Made by a program: the position numbers and the translations under genes. This document shows, piece by piece, positions 8,574-16,284 of a DNA stretch of 55,674 nucleotides; within the stretch, counting starts at the first letter, position 1, and every line of letters begins with the position of its first letter. The stretch is taken from the IMG/VR virus record IMGVR_UViG_3300020165_002390, positions 1 through 55,674 of that record. One strand, written 5' to 3'. Origin of the DNA: a virus. The notes below the pieces were generated by a model. That model ran no database searches. It had not been told where the DNA came from and saw only the letters and a program-made list of their open reading frames with translations.

Positions 8574-10021
8574 TGACGACAGATAATAGTAAGCAAGAAC
8601 ACTTAGGGGAGTTGAGCAGAGACTTCGCTGTGTTCTTGCCTGCTATATCAAACTTCTACAACACATTCATAAGCAAACAGAGAGTTTCAGAAGGCAAACA
8701 CATATCAGCAGAGAGAATACCACAAGGTTTTGAAAATGGTGTTGAAGGGTTGAACTTCATAAATCCTGAGAAGGGCATGTTCACCTATCCAACAGCACTG
8801 TACTCGGCGGGACACGCCTGCCTTGACATGGACAAGGTCGGTGACAGGGATCACATGTTCGTCAACAGAGATAGGAAGTTCAGCACAATAGTAGGTGACT
8901 CGGGCGGATACCAGATAGGAAAAGGTGTGATCAAGTTTGATTGGAAAGACTTCGAGGGTAACAAGGCAAACACTGTAAGAAGCAATATTTTAAATTGGCT
9001 AGAACTTACTAGCGATTGGGCCATGACACTAGACGTACCCACATGGGCGGCGGATGATCTAAACAGTCCAAAGACAGGACTTACAAGTTTCCAGGACACA
9101 CTGGATGGAACAATATACAACAACAAATTCTTTCAAAAGAATAGGCTAGGGCAAACAAAACTTTTAAATGTACTACAAGGCGATGACTGGAACACGGCAC
9201 AGATATGGTATGACGCTGTCAAAGACTTCGAATTCGAAGGATGGGCGATGGGTGGTATCAACATGTGTGATATGGAAGTCATGCTCAAACGTTTGATCAT
9301 AATGAGAGATGAGAAGAAACTGGATGGCAAGGATTGGATGCACGTACTAGGAACATCACAGATGGACTGGGGTTGTTATCTTACACAGGTACAGAGACAG
9401 GTAAGGAAACATATTAATTCCAACTTCACGATAAGTTTTGACAGTGCATCTGCATTTTTATCAACTGCTAATGGCCTAGTTTACACACATAACTCATTCA
9501 CCCCAGACAGATGGTCATTTGTGATGGACAAGGCTCCAGATGATAAAACACTGAAAGGATCTGACATACAGTTTCCATTTGATAGCGGAATAGGACGTAG
9601 ATTGAAGATGAAGGATGTTTGTTGGTATGGTGAGCAGGACGTCAACAAGAATGGCAAGATTGGTGCTACCAGTTGGGACAGTTTCAGTTATACTTTGATG
9701 ATGGCCCACAATGTATACAACCAAATCAGAGCGATACAGATCGCAAACGATCTCAATGACATAGAATCTAGAAAATACAGACCAGAAGTAAAACACTGGC
9801 GTAAGACCAAAGCAAGTGACAAGACTGATGAGCCAAGCATTTATGTTCCCAGGAACATACTGTACTTCAATACTTTGGTGGAAGAAGTGTTCACCAGCGA
9901 GAAGCCTATGGATGTGATCTCAAACGCATCAAGTTATCTAGCAGACATCAGAGGCAACAGATGGGCCAGGGCCACAGGCGGTGGTAAAGGCACAAACAAT
10001 TTCAGTTCTTTATTTGAATAG
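8573..10021 (+). CDS. dpdA: DpdA-like 7-deazaguanine DNA transglycosylase (TGT family)
   Basis: A 482-residue member of the tRNA-guanine transglycosylase superfamily. The substrate-binding loop GDSGGYQIGKG (~108-118) carries the Asp equivalent of the DSGGFQ motif of bacterial TGT. It is followed by MTLDVPTWA (~151-159), GWAMGGIN (~224-231) in place of the usual GGLAxGE, and ISFDSASAF with the candidate catalytic Asp. The Cys-rich zinc site of tRNA enzymes is not seen. In phages, DpdA proteins exchange guanine in DNA for preQ0-type bases, blocking restriction. FolE, QueE, a QueD-like protein and a precursor transporter in the same window support the DNA role. Confidence 0.85.
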   Translation: MTTDNSKQEHLGELSRDFAVFLPAISNFYNTFISKQRVSEGKHISAERIPQGFENGVEGLNFINPEKGMFTYPTALYSAGHACLDMDKVGDRDHMFVNRDRKFSTIVGDSGGYQIGKGVIKFDWKDFEGNKANTVRSNILNWLELTSDWAMTLDVPTWAADDLNSPKTGLTSFQDTLDGTIYNNKFFQKNRLGQTKLLNVLQGDDWNTAQIWYDAVKDFEFEGWAMGGINMCDMEVMLKRLIIMRDEKKLDGKDWMHVLGTSQMDWGCYLTQVQRQVRKHINSNFTISFDSASAFLSTANGLVYTHNSFTPDRWSFVMDKAPDDKTLKGSDIQFPFDSGIGRRLKMKDVCWYGEQDVNKNGKIGATSWDSFSYTLMMAHNVYNQIRAIQIANDLNDIESRKYRPEVKHWRKTKASDKTDEPSIYVPRNILYFNTLVEEVFTSEKPMDVISNASSYLADIRGNRWARATGGGKGTNNFSSLFE

Positions 10022-10030
10022 GAGGACACA

Positions 10031-10234
10031 ATGAAGATAGCAAAGAGAAGAAGCAAAAAACTTAAGAAACTTGAGGAAGAACACACATACCTCGATAAGA
10101 AAGTAAAACAACTTACCAAAGACAGGCTCAAAGACAGAAGTACCGAGAGTAAGGATATTTTGTCAAGATTGAAGAGGACTAAATTAATGGTCAAAGATGC
10201 CATTGCAAAGGCAAAAGCCACGTTGACAAGTTGA
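10031..10234 (+). CDS. Small basic coiled-coil protein
   Basis: A 67-residue protein, about a third Lys/Arg, with a heptad-like run containing KKLKKLEEEHTYLDKKVKQL. It has a strong AGGAGG ribosome site 6 bases before the ATG and follows dpdA by 9 bases, so it is probably translated from the same mRNA. No family recognised. It is a plausible accessory or nucleic-acid-binding peptide, but that is only inferred from charge. Confidence 0.7.
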   Translation: MKIAKRRSKKLKKLEEEHTYLDKKVKQLTKDRLKDRSTESKDILSRLKRTKLMVKDAIAKAKATLTS

Positions 10235-10251
10235 TCAAACCGTAATATAAT
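10223..10251 (+). promoter_or_regulatory. Strong sigma70-type promoter, leaderless geometry
   Basis: TTGACA (10223-10228) and TATAAT (10246-10251), both perfect consensus, are spaced 17 bases. The last T of the -10 box is 7 bases before the A of the ATG at 10258, so the predicted start coincides with the start codon. No Shine-Dalgarno sequence lies between them. Confidence 0.75.
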
Positions 10252-10257
10252 AATAAC

Positions 10258-10794
10258 ATGGACAGAGATTACAAAACAGGCAAGAGCGACAGTGTAGGCA
10301 TATTTTCAGGATTAGAGATAGAGCATACACCAGCATATGGATTACAGACGTTGTTCCTTGCGAGGAATGATCTACTGTTTGATCGGATAATAGAACTAGC
10401 AGAACAAGTGAATGCCAAGGCAATCTATTTTGGAGCAAACAGAAGTTTCATGCACAATATAGCCAACACATCACAATTAATCAAAAGATTAATGGACAGC
10501 GGTTATTGGTGCACAATAGACTACCAACACAGTGTACACGCAGAAGTCAAGGAGAGATTCAAGGATATTTGGAAGGAAGAAAAGTTTATACCATTCTGTT
10601 CTGTGATATTCCCTAATTCGGAGGATGACGATAATCTATGTATCAAAGTGGATGACGTAGACTTCGATGCAACAGGGCCTGGAGTATGGACAATGAGCAT
10701 GAACCATTTCAAACAGAGTGCAGGATTCACATCTTGGAACGAATACAAACAAGACGAACCATTAGAGGAGAAAGATGCCAAGAAAGTTGTCTAA
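10258..10794 (+). CDS. Conserved phage hypothetical protein (near DpdA)
   Basis: A 178-residue protein of unknown function. Recognisable landmarks are EIEHTPAYGLQTLFLAR (~21-37), KAIYFGANRSF (~55-65) and a C-terminal GPGVWTMSMNHF then FTSWNEY. I recall relatives in cyanophage-type genomes but no defined activity. I considered a missing 7-deazaguanine enzyme (QueC), but there is no SGGxDS pyrophosphatase motif. The gene is preceded by a consensus promoter whose start falls on this ATG, and no alternative Met exists before residue ~66. It overlaps the next gene by 20 bases. Confidence 0.75.
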   Translation: MDRDYKTGKSDSVGIFSGLEIEHTPAYGLQTLFLARNDLLFDRIIELAEQVNAKAIYFGANRSFMHNIANTSQLIKRLMDSGYWCTIDYQHSVHAEVKERFKDIWKEEKFIPFCSVIFPNSEDDDNLCIKVDDVDFDATGPGVWTMSMNHFKQSAGFTSWNEYKQDEPLEEKDAKKVV

Positions 10795-10969
10795 AGAGGC
10801 TCTAGCATATAGAGAAGGTGTAAGAAGTTTCAATGCTTGGATGAAAGATAATAAAAAACTCGAGAAGATGGGATTGTATGGCACAGACTACTACGTGAGA
10901 AGGGTCGAAGAACTAGAAGCAAAAGTAAAAAGATTAGAAGCAAGACTAAAAACAAAGGGGAAAAAATGA
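10775..10969 (+). CDS. Small coiled-coil protein
   Basis: A 64-residue basic protein whose C-terminal half is a predicted coiled coil (VRRVEELEAKVKRLEARLK). The N-terminal half contains AYREGVRSFNAWMKDNKKL. It overlaps both neighbours and so belongs to the operon leading into the QueD-like gene. No family recognised. Confidence 0.6.
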   Translation: MPRKLSKEALAYREGVRSFNAWMKDNKKLEKMGLYGTDYYVRRVEELEAKVKRLEARLKTKGKK

Positions 10970-11406
10970 GTACTGAGGAAATGAGAGATCAAGCACTAAC
11001 AGAACAAGCCAACAGAGGCCATAAAATGATTTGGATTACTTTTAGAAAAGAAGGATTGCACAAATACCCAGCGGCATTGGATGATCCTAAACTAGCAACA
11101 GGTGATGAGTATGATGTGAGTTTCTTAGGATATGTACACAGACACATATTCCATTTCAAGGTAGCAATAGAAGTGACGCATGACGACAGAGATATAGAAT
11201 TCATACAGTTCAAGAGATGGATTGAGAACATGTATGCAGACGGCACAATGAAACTGGATTACAAATCGTGTGAGATGATGAGTGATGACTTGTACATGGC
11301 CATAACAAAGAAGTATCCAGGTAGAAAAATTGAAATAGACGTGAGTGAAGATGGCGAGAATGGAAGCCATGCAGTTTACGAAGTACCAGTGATGGGTGGA
11401 ATATAA
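10966..11406 (+). CDS. QueD/6-pyruvoyl-tetrahydropterin synthase-like protein
   Basis: A 146-residue protein. The order of elements matches the tunnelling-fold family: an HxH-type zinc motif in HRHIFHFKVAIEV (~51-63), then IEFIQFKRWIENMY at the place of the family's MDFxxLK helix, then SCEMMSDDLYMAI at the place of the PTxENxA helix, and a final strand with DVSEDGENGSHAVYE where the catalytic Glu normally sits. The usual N-terminal Cys and first His are not convincing, so activity is uncertain. QueD makes carboxytetrahydropterin, the QueE substrate, and QueE and FolE are both encoded nearby. Context raises the confidence. Confidence 0.5.
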   Translation: MSTEEMRDQALTEQANRGHKMIWITFRKEGLHKYPAALDDPKLATGDEYDVSFLGYVHRHIFHFKVAIEVTHDDRDIEFIQFKRWIENMYADGTMKLDYKSCEMMSDDLYMAITKKYPGRKIEIDVSEDGENGSHAVYEVPVMGGI

Positions 11407-11735
11407 TGAAAGAGATTCATATACAACAGAAGAGAGCAACAACTAGAATGGGACACCTGCCTGTAGAGGGTGGTGGCTTGAATGCTGGATATGATACAGT
11501 TGACGCAGTGGCTAACATCTGCACAACAGCAGGTAACCTCGGCATGGAGTATGGCAAGGACTTTATCTGGGCATACGCAGGATATGAAGATGTGGGAGAA
11601 GACCTTGATGAGTGTATCACACTGATGGTCAAGGAAGAAAAATACGAATCATTCCTACAACTTGCTATCCAAAACAATCACAAAATAAAACACACTAACG
11701 ACGGAACAGTCAAACTAATCAAGGAGAGAAGATAA
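11406..11735 (+). CDS. Conserved hypothetical protein
   Basis: A 109-residue soluble protein beginning on the last base of the QueD-like stop codon. It contains EGGGLNAGYDTVDAVANICT and DFIWAYAGYEDVGEDLDECI. No motif I can assign. Close coupling to the QueD-like gene suggests a shared role in the same operon, but nothing in the sequence shows it. Confidence 0.65.
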   Translation: MKEIHIQQKRATTRMGHLPVEGGGLNAGYDTVDAVANICTTAGNLGMEYGKDFIWAYAGYEDVGEDLDECITLMVKEEKYESFLQLAIQNNHKIKHTNDGTVKLIKERR

Positions 11736-11736
11736 T

Positions 11737-12273
11737 ATGAGAGTACCATACACGAACTTTAAGACAAGAACAGGTGATGACAACGCAGTAGGCGGTTGTG
11801 CATTCATAGGCGGTGAATGGAAAGATGTAGACACAGCAGAAATTTTTGATAATAAGAAAATTGTAGTATTTGCACTTCCTGGAGCATTCACGCCCACTTG
11901 TAGTTCACAACAGGTCCCAGGATACGAAGAAATGTACGATGAGTTCAAAGCACAGGGCATAGACGAAGTATACTGCTTGTCAGTGAACGATGCATTTGTA
12001 ATGAATGCTTGGTTCAACAACCAAGAGATCAAGAAAGTCAAACCAATTGGTGACGGCGAAGGTGTATTCACACAAGGCATGGGAATGTTGGTCAACAAAC
12101 CTTTACAAGGTTTTGGCATGAGATCTTGGAGATATTCGATGCTAGTCGACAATGGAGAGATTATGAAGCAGTTTGTCGAAGAAGGACAGAATAATGCAAG
12201 TGATGATGACGACCCATTTGAAGTGTCTGACGCAAAAACAATGTTAGATTTTATCAAGTCAAATGCCGGGTAA
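11737..12273 (+). CDS. Peroxiredoxin (Prx5/AhpE-like)
   Basis: A 178-residue thiol peroxidase that reduces hydroperoxides. The active site is FALPGAFTPTCSSQQVPGYE with peroxidatic Cys near 55. The following DEVYCLSVNDAFVMNAWF and the C-terminal SWRYSMLVDNGEI are characteristic of the Prx5 branch. Length (~160-180) is normal. The additional Cys in VYCLSVND is common in this family. Recycling would need glutathione or thioredoxin; a thioredoxin reductase lies in the minus-strand island (44726-45673). It overlaps the next small gene by 11 bases. Confidence 0.92.
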   Translation: MRVPYTNFKTRTGDDNAVGGCAFIGGEWKDVDTAEIFDNKKIVVFALPGAFTPTCSSQQVPGYEEMYDEFKAQGIDEVYCLSVNDAFVMNAWFNNQEIKKVKPIGDGEGVFTQGMGMLVNKPLQGFGMRSWRYSMLVDNGEIMKQFVEEGQNNASDDDDPFEVSDAKTMLDFIKSNAG

Positions 12274-12472
12274 CTGGGACGGAAAATCCAGACCAGTTAA
12301 CAACAAGTATCGGGAGAACTATGACGACATCTTCAAAGGAAAAACCACACGGGTGGCTAGAGGCAAAACAGTCAACGGGAGCAGTCTATGGGCTGGGAGT
12401 GGAGGAATCAAAAAGAGGCAAAGCGATAAGGAGAATCGCTCAGCCATTGACCGACAAACACTGGATAGGTAG
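12263..12472 (+). CDS. Small conserved phage protein
   Basis: A 69-residue basic protein that starts with NWDGKSRPVNNKYRENYDDI and a FKGK motif. I recall this opening (NWDGKSRP, then YRxxYDxIF) from small proteins of T4-like marine phages, which favours this frame as the real start. The second half overlaps another reading frame that begins at 12321 and runs to the SET gene. Either both are translated or one is disrupted. Confidence 0.5.
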   Translation: MPGNWDGKSRPVNNKYRENYDDIFKGKTTRVARGKTVNGSSLWAGSGGIKKRQSDKENRSAIDRQTLDR

Positions 12473-12551
12473 TGGGCAAAGTGTCACATTGTTGCATAGG
12501 ATCAACAGGATTGCCGAATATCTATTCACAAGAACAAAGAGGCACAAATAA
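12321..12551 (+). CDS. Possible overlapping small basic protein
   Basis: A 76-residue frame that overlaps the previous small gene by 152 bases and ends on the first base of the SET gene's ATG. That fit to the downstream start, plus open sequence from 12473 to 12550 with no other gene, argues that it is translated. It contains GLGVEESKRGKAIRRIAQPL and HWIGSGQSVTLLHRINRIAE, predicted helical and basic. The start at 12321 is uncertain. A programmed or accidental frameshift joining it to the upstream frame is an alternative. Confidence 0.4.
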   Translation: MTTSSKEKPHGWLEAKQSTGAVYGLGVEESKRGKAIRRIAQPLTDKHWIGSGQSVTLLHRINRIAEYLFTRTKRHK

Positions 12552-12871
12552 TGTATAGACCACTACCGGACGGTGTAACGATAAAACAATCGGAAGTGCA
12601 AGGCCTTGGATTGTTTGCAACAAAAGACTTTGAAGCAGACACGATCCTGGGTATTGTGCATATCATGAATAAAAACTTTCCACATGGTAGTATTCGTACT
12701 GCCTTGGGAGCATTTTATAATCATCATGATGATCCTAACTGCAAAAACCTAAAAGGTTTCTGGCATCAACTGCCTGTCTGTTATTTGATGACAGTGAGAC
12801 CAGTTAAGGCAGGCGAAGAACTAACAGCAAAATACACTTTGTACAAAGATTTCAGTGACAAGTGGGAATAA
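12551..12871 (+). CDS. SET-domain protein (putative lysine methyltransferase)
   Basis: A 106-residue minimal SET domain. The opening SEVQGLGLFATKDFEADTI matches the start of SET folds (G-x-G-LFA). FYNHHDDPNCKN stands in for the NHxCxPN motif, and PVKAGEELTAKYTLY matches the GEELxxxY motif with its catalytic Tyr. SET enzymes transfer methyl groups from SAM to protein lysines. The domain is shorter than eukaryotic forms because the insert region is small. The target could be a host or phage protein; none can be inferred. It is preceded by an AGAGG ribosome site. Confidence 0.8.
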   Translation: MYRPLPDGVTIKQSEVQGLGLFATKDFEADTILGIVHIMNKNFPHGSIRTALGAFYNHHDDPNCKNLKGFWHQLPVCYLMTVRPVKAGEELTAKYTLYKDFSDKWE

Positions 12872-12883
12872 AGGAGTTATAAT
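12855..12883 (+). promoter_or_regulatory. Sigma70-type promoter, leaderless geometry
   Basis: GTGACA (12855-12860) and TATAAT (12878-12883) are 17 bases apart at the end of the SET gene. The start site predicted 7 bases after the -10 box is the A of the ATG at 12890. An AGGAG lies at 12872-12876, so translation from a longer readthrough mRNA is also possible. Confidence 0.55.
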
Positions 12884-12889
12884 AAGCAT

Positions 12890-14059
12890 ATGAAAATATT
12901 TTACATGGGACTAGAACCCTACGAAGGCAGATACACACTGCAATTACAAGACTGGACAGAACGTGCATACAAGAAAAGAGGTATAGAATACGTTGTTGTT
13001 CCGGGTACTACCATAGATGACACAAAAGCGATCAGTGTTGGACAGGTGCTTGACGCACACGGAAGATCATACTTTGGCATGAGTCAGATGATGAATCTTG
13101 TACAGATGATGCGTAATGGAGAAGTAACAAGTAAGGACATAGTATTCTTCGAAGACATGTTCCAGCCAGGCATGGAATCATTGCCCTACATACTACATCA
13201 AGTTGAAGACAAACACAGACCAACGATATATCTTAGATGCTTGGCACAGGCCATAGATCCAGATGACTTTGTACATGTATGGGGCATGAGCAAATGGATG
13301 AGCATGTATGAACAGATGTGTAATGAAATTCCTAATGTAAAAATACTCGCAACCAACGAAGAGATGGTGGCACACATGAAAATAGCAAATTGGTCAGCAC
13401 CCATATACAACATATCGGGCTTGAGTTTTGGCAAGGAAGAAGTGCAAAGCAGGGTTCCAGACAGGAAACCTTTCAATGAAAGAAAACAGAGAGTCATATT
13501 TGGAGCGAGATGGGATCAGGAGAAACAGCCACAGTTCTACATGACGCTGGCAATGAAATACAAAGATAAACACCCAGATGTGGAATTTGCAATATGCCAA
13601 GGTGGTCCTTTGAGATCAAACAACCAAATCTTCGTGGACGAGGCAAAGTATCTTGCAAAACAAGGCACAATAACCATACATGAGAACCTGAAGAAGAACG
13701 AGTACTACGAACTACTCGCAGACTCGAGGGTGATGTTCAACTGTGCTTTACAGGACTGGGTATCCAACACAGTGAGTGAAGCGGATGCAATGGGGTGTAA
13801 CACACTGTTTCCGGCATACAGATCATTCCCAGAGACATTCGCAAATGACCACACAAGAATGTATGTTCCATGGTCAGAGCAAGACGCAATGGAAAAACTA
13901 GAAGTATTATTAAGCAAACCATCCCCTAGTATAGGTAAATTATCTGATTGGACCGACGGTACCATAGACAGGATGATTGACATCATGACAGGCAAGGGAG
14001 AACAATGGAGAAGAGATGGAAGACACTACAGGACACCAGTTTCCGAAGCAAAATATTAA
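12890..14059 (+). CDS. GT-B fold glycosyltransferase (GT4-like)
   Basis: A 389-residue protein. The C-terminal half has the nucleotide-sugar domain features of GT4-like enzymes: a strand and loop RVIFGARWDQEKQP (~205-218), DVEFAICQGG, then NEYYELLADSRVMFNC and the E-x7-E-like VSNTVSEADAMGCNTLFPAY. The N-terminal half is an acceptor-type Rossmann domain with VFFEDMFQPGMESLPYI. Donor and acceptor are not readable; targets could be phage DNA, a structural protein or host glycan. The next gene, UDP-glucose 4-epimerase, overlaps by 44 bases and could supply UDP-galactose. Confidence 0.75.
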   Translation: MKIFYMGLEPYEGRYTLQLQDWTERAYKKRGIEYVVVPGTTIDDTKAISVGQVLDAHGRSYFGMSQMMNLVQMMRNGEVTSKDIVFFEDMFQPGMESLPYILHQVEDKHRPTIYLRCLAQAIDPDDFVHVWGMSKWMSMYEQMCNEIPNVKILATNEEMVAHMKIANWSAPIYNISGLSFGKEEVQSRVPDRKPFNERKQRVIFGARWDQEKQPQFYMTLAMKYKDKHPDVEFAICQGGPLRSNNQIFVDEAKYLAKQGTITIHENLKKNEYYELLADSRVMFNCALQDWVSNTVSEADAMGCNTLFPAYRSFPETFANDHTRMYVPWSEQDAMEKLEVLLSKPSPSIGKLSDWTDGTIDRMIDIMTGKGEQWRRDGRHYRTPVSEAKY

Positions 14060-15047
14060 CACACTGAGCAAGGCCGTGCTGGTCACGGGCGGAGCGGGTT
14101 ATGTGGGTTCACACACCTGCAAACTGTTGGCCAAGAATGGATTCACTCCAGTCACGATAGACAGGCATTACAGAGAGGGTCTGAAGTCGTTTGGCCCGAA
14201 CTACAATTTGAATCTCCCACAGGAGATGGACAGGGTTGACGAGATAGTCAACAGATACAACATAAGCAGTTGCATACACTTCGCGGGTAGCACCAGTGTA
14301 CCTGAGAGTGTTGCAAATCCTTCATTGTATTACAAAAACAATTTGATCATGACCATATCATTACTGGACAAACTTATCGAGTGTGGAGTCAAGACATTCG
14401 TTTACAGTTCAAGTGCGGCCACGTACGGTGATCCAGGAATGCAGTTGGCCATGGAGTCTGATGTTGCTGACCCGATCAGTGCATATGGAGGTAGTAAGTT
14501 AATGATAGAGATGGTGTGTAAAGATTATCTGAGAGCATACGGATTATCAAGTGTTGGATTGAGATACTTCAATGCCGCAGGAGCAGACCCAGAAGCAGAG
14601 GTAGGAGAGTTAAGGGAAAAAGAAACACACATCATACCACTGGCCATCGAGGCCGCGAAGCAGGGAAAAACATTTAAAATCTTTGGTGACAAGTATCCTA
14701 CCGATGACGGGACCTGTGTGAGAGATTACGTGCATGTGATGGACCTAGCAGACGCACACATAAAAGCATTGAATCACGCTTCGGAGAATCCAGTGGCGGA
14801 AGTGTTCAACCTAGGATCAGGGGAACCTGCTTCAAACAAGCAGTTGATAGAAGCGGTACAGAAACATGCAGGGGAGATGAACATAGAGATGCATGACAAC
14901 AGACCCGGAGATCCTGCATACCTTGTGGCAGACACCAGCAAGGTAAAGGAAATTTTAGAGTGGGAGCCCACACAGAGCAGTCTTGACAACGTGGTGGCAA
15001 CTGCTGTACAATGGTATAACAAGACACACAAGAAGGAGATACAATGA
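14016..15047 (+). CDS. galE: UDP-glucose 4-epimerase
   Basis: A 343-residue short-chain dehydrogenase/reductase of the extended type. NAD-binding motif VTGGAGYVGSH (~23-33), VYSSSAATYGDP with catalytic Ser/Thr, and the YGGSK catalytic pair. FNAAGADPEAEVGE and CVRDYVHVMDLADAH are hallmarks of GalE. It interconverts UDP-glucose and UDP-galactose with bound NAD. Length is typical (~338). The start at 14016 lies within the preceding glycosyltransferase; a later non-ATG start near residue 18-20 is possible because the first ~18 residues are outside the conserved fold. Confidence 0.92.
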   Translation: MEDTTGHQFPKQNINTLSKAVLVTGGAGYVGSHTCKLLAKNGFTPVTIDRHYREGLKSFGPNYNLNLPQEMDRVDEIVNRYNISSCIHFAGSTSVPESVANPSLYYKNNLIMTISLLDKLIECGVKTFVYSSSAATYGDPGMQLAMESDVADPISAYGGSKLMIEMVCKDYLRAYGLSSVGLRYFNAAGADPEAEVGELREKETHIIPLAIEAAKQGKTFKIFGDKYPTDDGTCVRDYVHVMDLADAHIKALNHASENPVAEVFNLGSGEPASNKQLIEAVQKHAGEMNIEMHDNRPGDPAYLVADTSKVKEILEWEPTQSSLDNVVATAVQWYNKTHKKEIQ

Positions 15048-15274
15048 CAGACTCAGATGAAAAACAAAGAGCACTAGACGCCTCAATGGAAAACGAGAGC
15101 CAGGAATCACAATCAGGTTATAGCCCAATGGTGCAGATATCTTTGAAGGAATATGACAAGTTGAAGGAGAGATCTAAATACATCACCGACAGGGATCTGA
15201 TCGGTTGCATTGACAAGATAGAAGAACTTGTAAGGGCATTAAGGAAACACATAGTCAGAGGAGATTTTGAATAG
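15044..15274 (+). CDS. Small acidic hypothetical protein
   Basis: A 76-residue protein starting in an ATGA overlap with galE and ending at the first base of the GTG start of folE. The N-terminal ~35 residues are polar and probably disordered. The rest is helical (ISLKEYDKLKERSKYITDRD). No family recognised. Translational coupling places it in the galE-folE operon. Confidence 0.6.
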   Translation: MTDSDEKQRALDASMENESQESQSGYSPMVQISLKEYDKLKERSKYITDRDLIGCIDKIEELVRALRKHIVRGDFE

Positions 15275-15993
15275 TGGAAGATACATTAAAAGATAGTTGG
15301 GAACCCAAGGCTTCAACAAGCCAAGAGATTAGGAAACGTGTAGAGGAGGCTGGTGCACGAGCATGGGCCAACGACAATATCAGTGAATTCATTGAAGAAG
15401 GTGAGAAACAAAAACTTATAGACGAGGCCATACCGGCATTTGAAAATGTGTTACAAAGCCTCGTGATTGACACGAAGACTGATCCAAACAGCATGGACAC
15501 TGCAAGACGAATGGCCAAGATGTACATCAACGAGATCATGTCTGGTCGTTATGACGAAATGCCTAACCCTAGTGCATTTCCTAACTACATTGAAGGTGGA
15601 TATGAGGGCATGTTGGTCGTGAGGAGTGAACTTACGAGTTTGTGTTCACATCATCACCAAACGGTCAAGGGCGTGGCATACATTGGTATCATCGCAGGAC
15701 CTAAACTACTAGGACTGAGCAAGTACACAAGGATCGCTCAATGGTGTGCAAGACGTGGTACACTACAGGAAGATCTAAATGTGATGATTGCCAATCAGAT
15801 AGAACAAACAACTGGCAGTAAAGATGTCGGTGTGTATGTTCAGGCCACACACGGATGTTGTGAGAACAGAGGTATCAAGGCTCACAGCAGTTTGACACAG
15901 ACGACTGTGTTGCGTGGAGCATTCAAGAATGATAATGCCACTAAGAAAGAGTTCATGGACAACGTTAAACTACAACAACAGTTTGCGTGTTAA
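15274..15993 (+). CDS. folE: GTP cyclohydrolase I
   Basis: A 239-residue enzyme that converts GTP to dihydroneopterin triphosphate, the first step to both folate and 7-deazaguanines. Zinc and active-site segments are intact: SLCSHHHQTVKG (~127-138) with Cys and His ligands, LGLSKYTRIAQWCARR and THGCCENRGIKAHSSLTQT, where the second zinc Cys sits. CCENRG replaces the common CMxMRG. The start is GTG at 15274, supported by GAGGAG upstream; the N-terminal ~60 residues are less conserved. With QueE, a QueD-like protein and DpdA in the window, its product probably feeds base modification. Confidence 0.93.
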   Translation: MEDTLKDSWEPKASTSQEIRKRVEEAGARAWANDNISEFIEEGEKQKLIDEAIPAFENVLQSLVIDTKTDPNSMDTARRMAKMYINEIMSGRYDEMPNPSAFPNYIEGGYEGMLVVRSELTSLCSHHHQTVKGVAYIGIIAGPKLLGLSKYTRIAQWCARRGTLQEDLNVMIANQIEQTTGSKDVGVYVQATHGCCENRGIKAHSSLTQTTVLRGAFKNDNATKKEFMDNVKLQQQFAC

Positions 15994-15996
15994 CGG

Positions 15997-16284
15997 ATGC
16001 CTAAGAAAAACATTACAAAAAAAGAGAAAAAAATTGTAGACGACCTGTGGGAATATACAAAACAGGCCAACATGAAATCGGACAACATAGAAATGGGTTC
16101 AGATGGAATACAGAACACTGGAGACTTCTCTTACAGTTTTAGAGACCTAGGTGACATGGGACAGTTGGATCTTTTTGACGAGATGGACATGAGGGACAAG
16201 TACCCAGCACTGAATCAAGCATGGGAACACTACCAGAGTGTGCTACAAGTCTGTAAAACTAAGGAAAAAGAAGATGCGGATTAA
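15997..16284 (+). CDS. Small acidic hypothetical protein
   Basis: A 95-residue protein with a Lys-rich first ~15 residues and an acidic remainder (FRDLGDMGQLDLFDEMDMRD). It follows folE by 3 bases and overlaps the GMP reductase start by 11. No motif recognised; it is probably a small phage-specific protein in the operon. Confidence 0.65.
   Translation: MPKKNITKKEKKIVDDLWEYTKQANMKSDNIEMGSDGIQNTGDFSYSFRDLGDMGQLDLFDEMDMRDKYPALNQAWEHYQSVLQVCKTKEKEDAD

Noticed and set aside
10258-10794. Possible QueC to complete the deazaguanine pathway
   Set aside because: There is no SGGxDS pyrophosphatase loop or zinc Cys cluster, and the length is too short.
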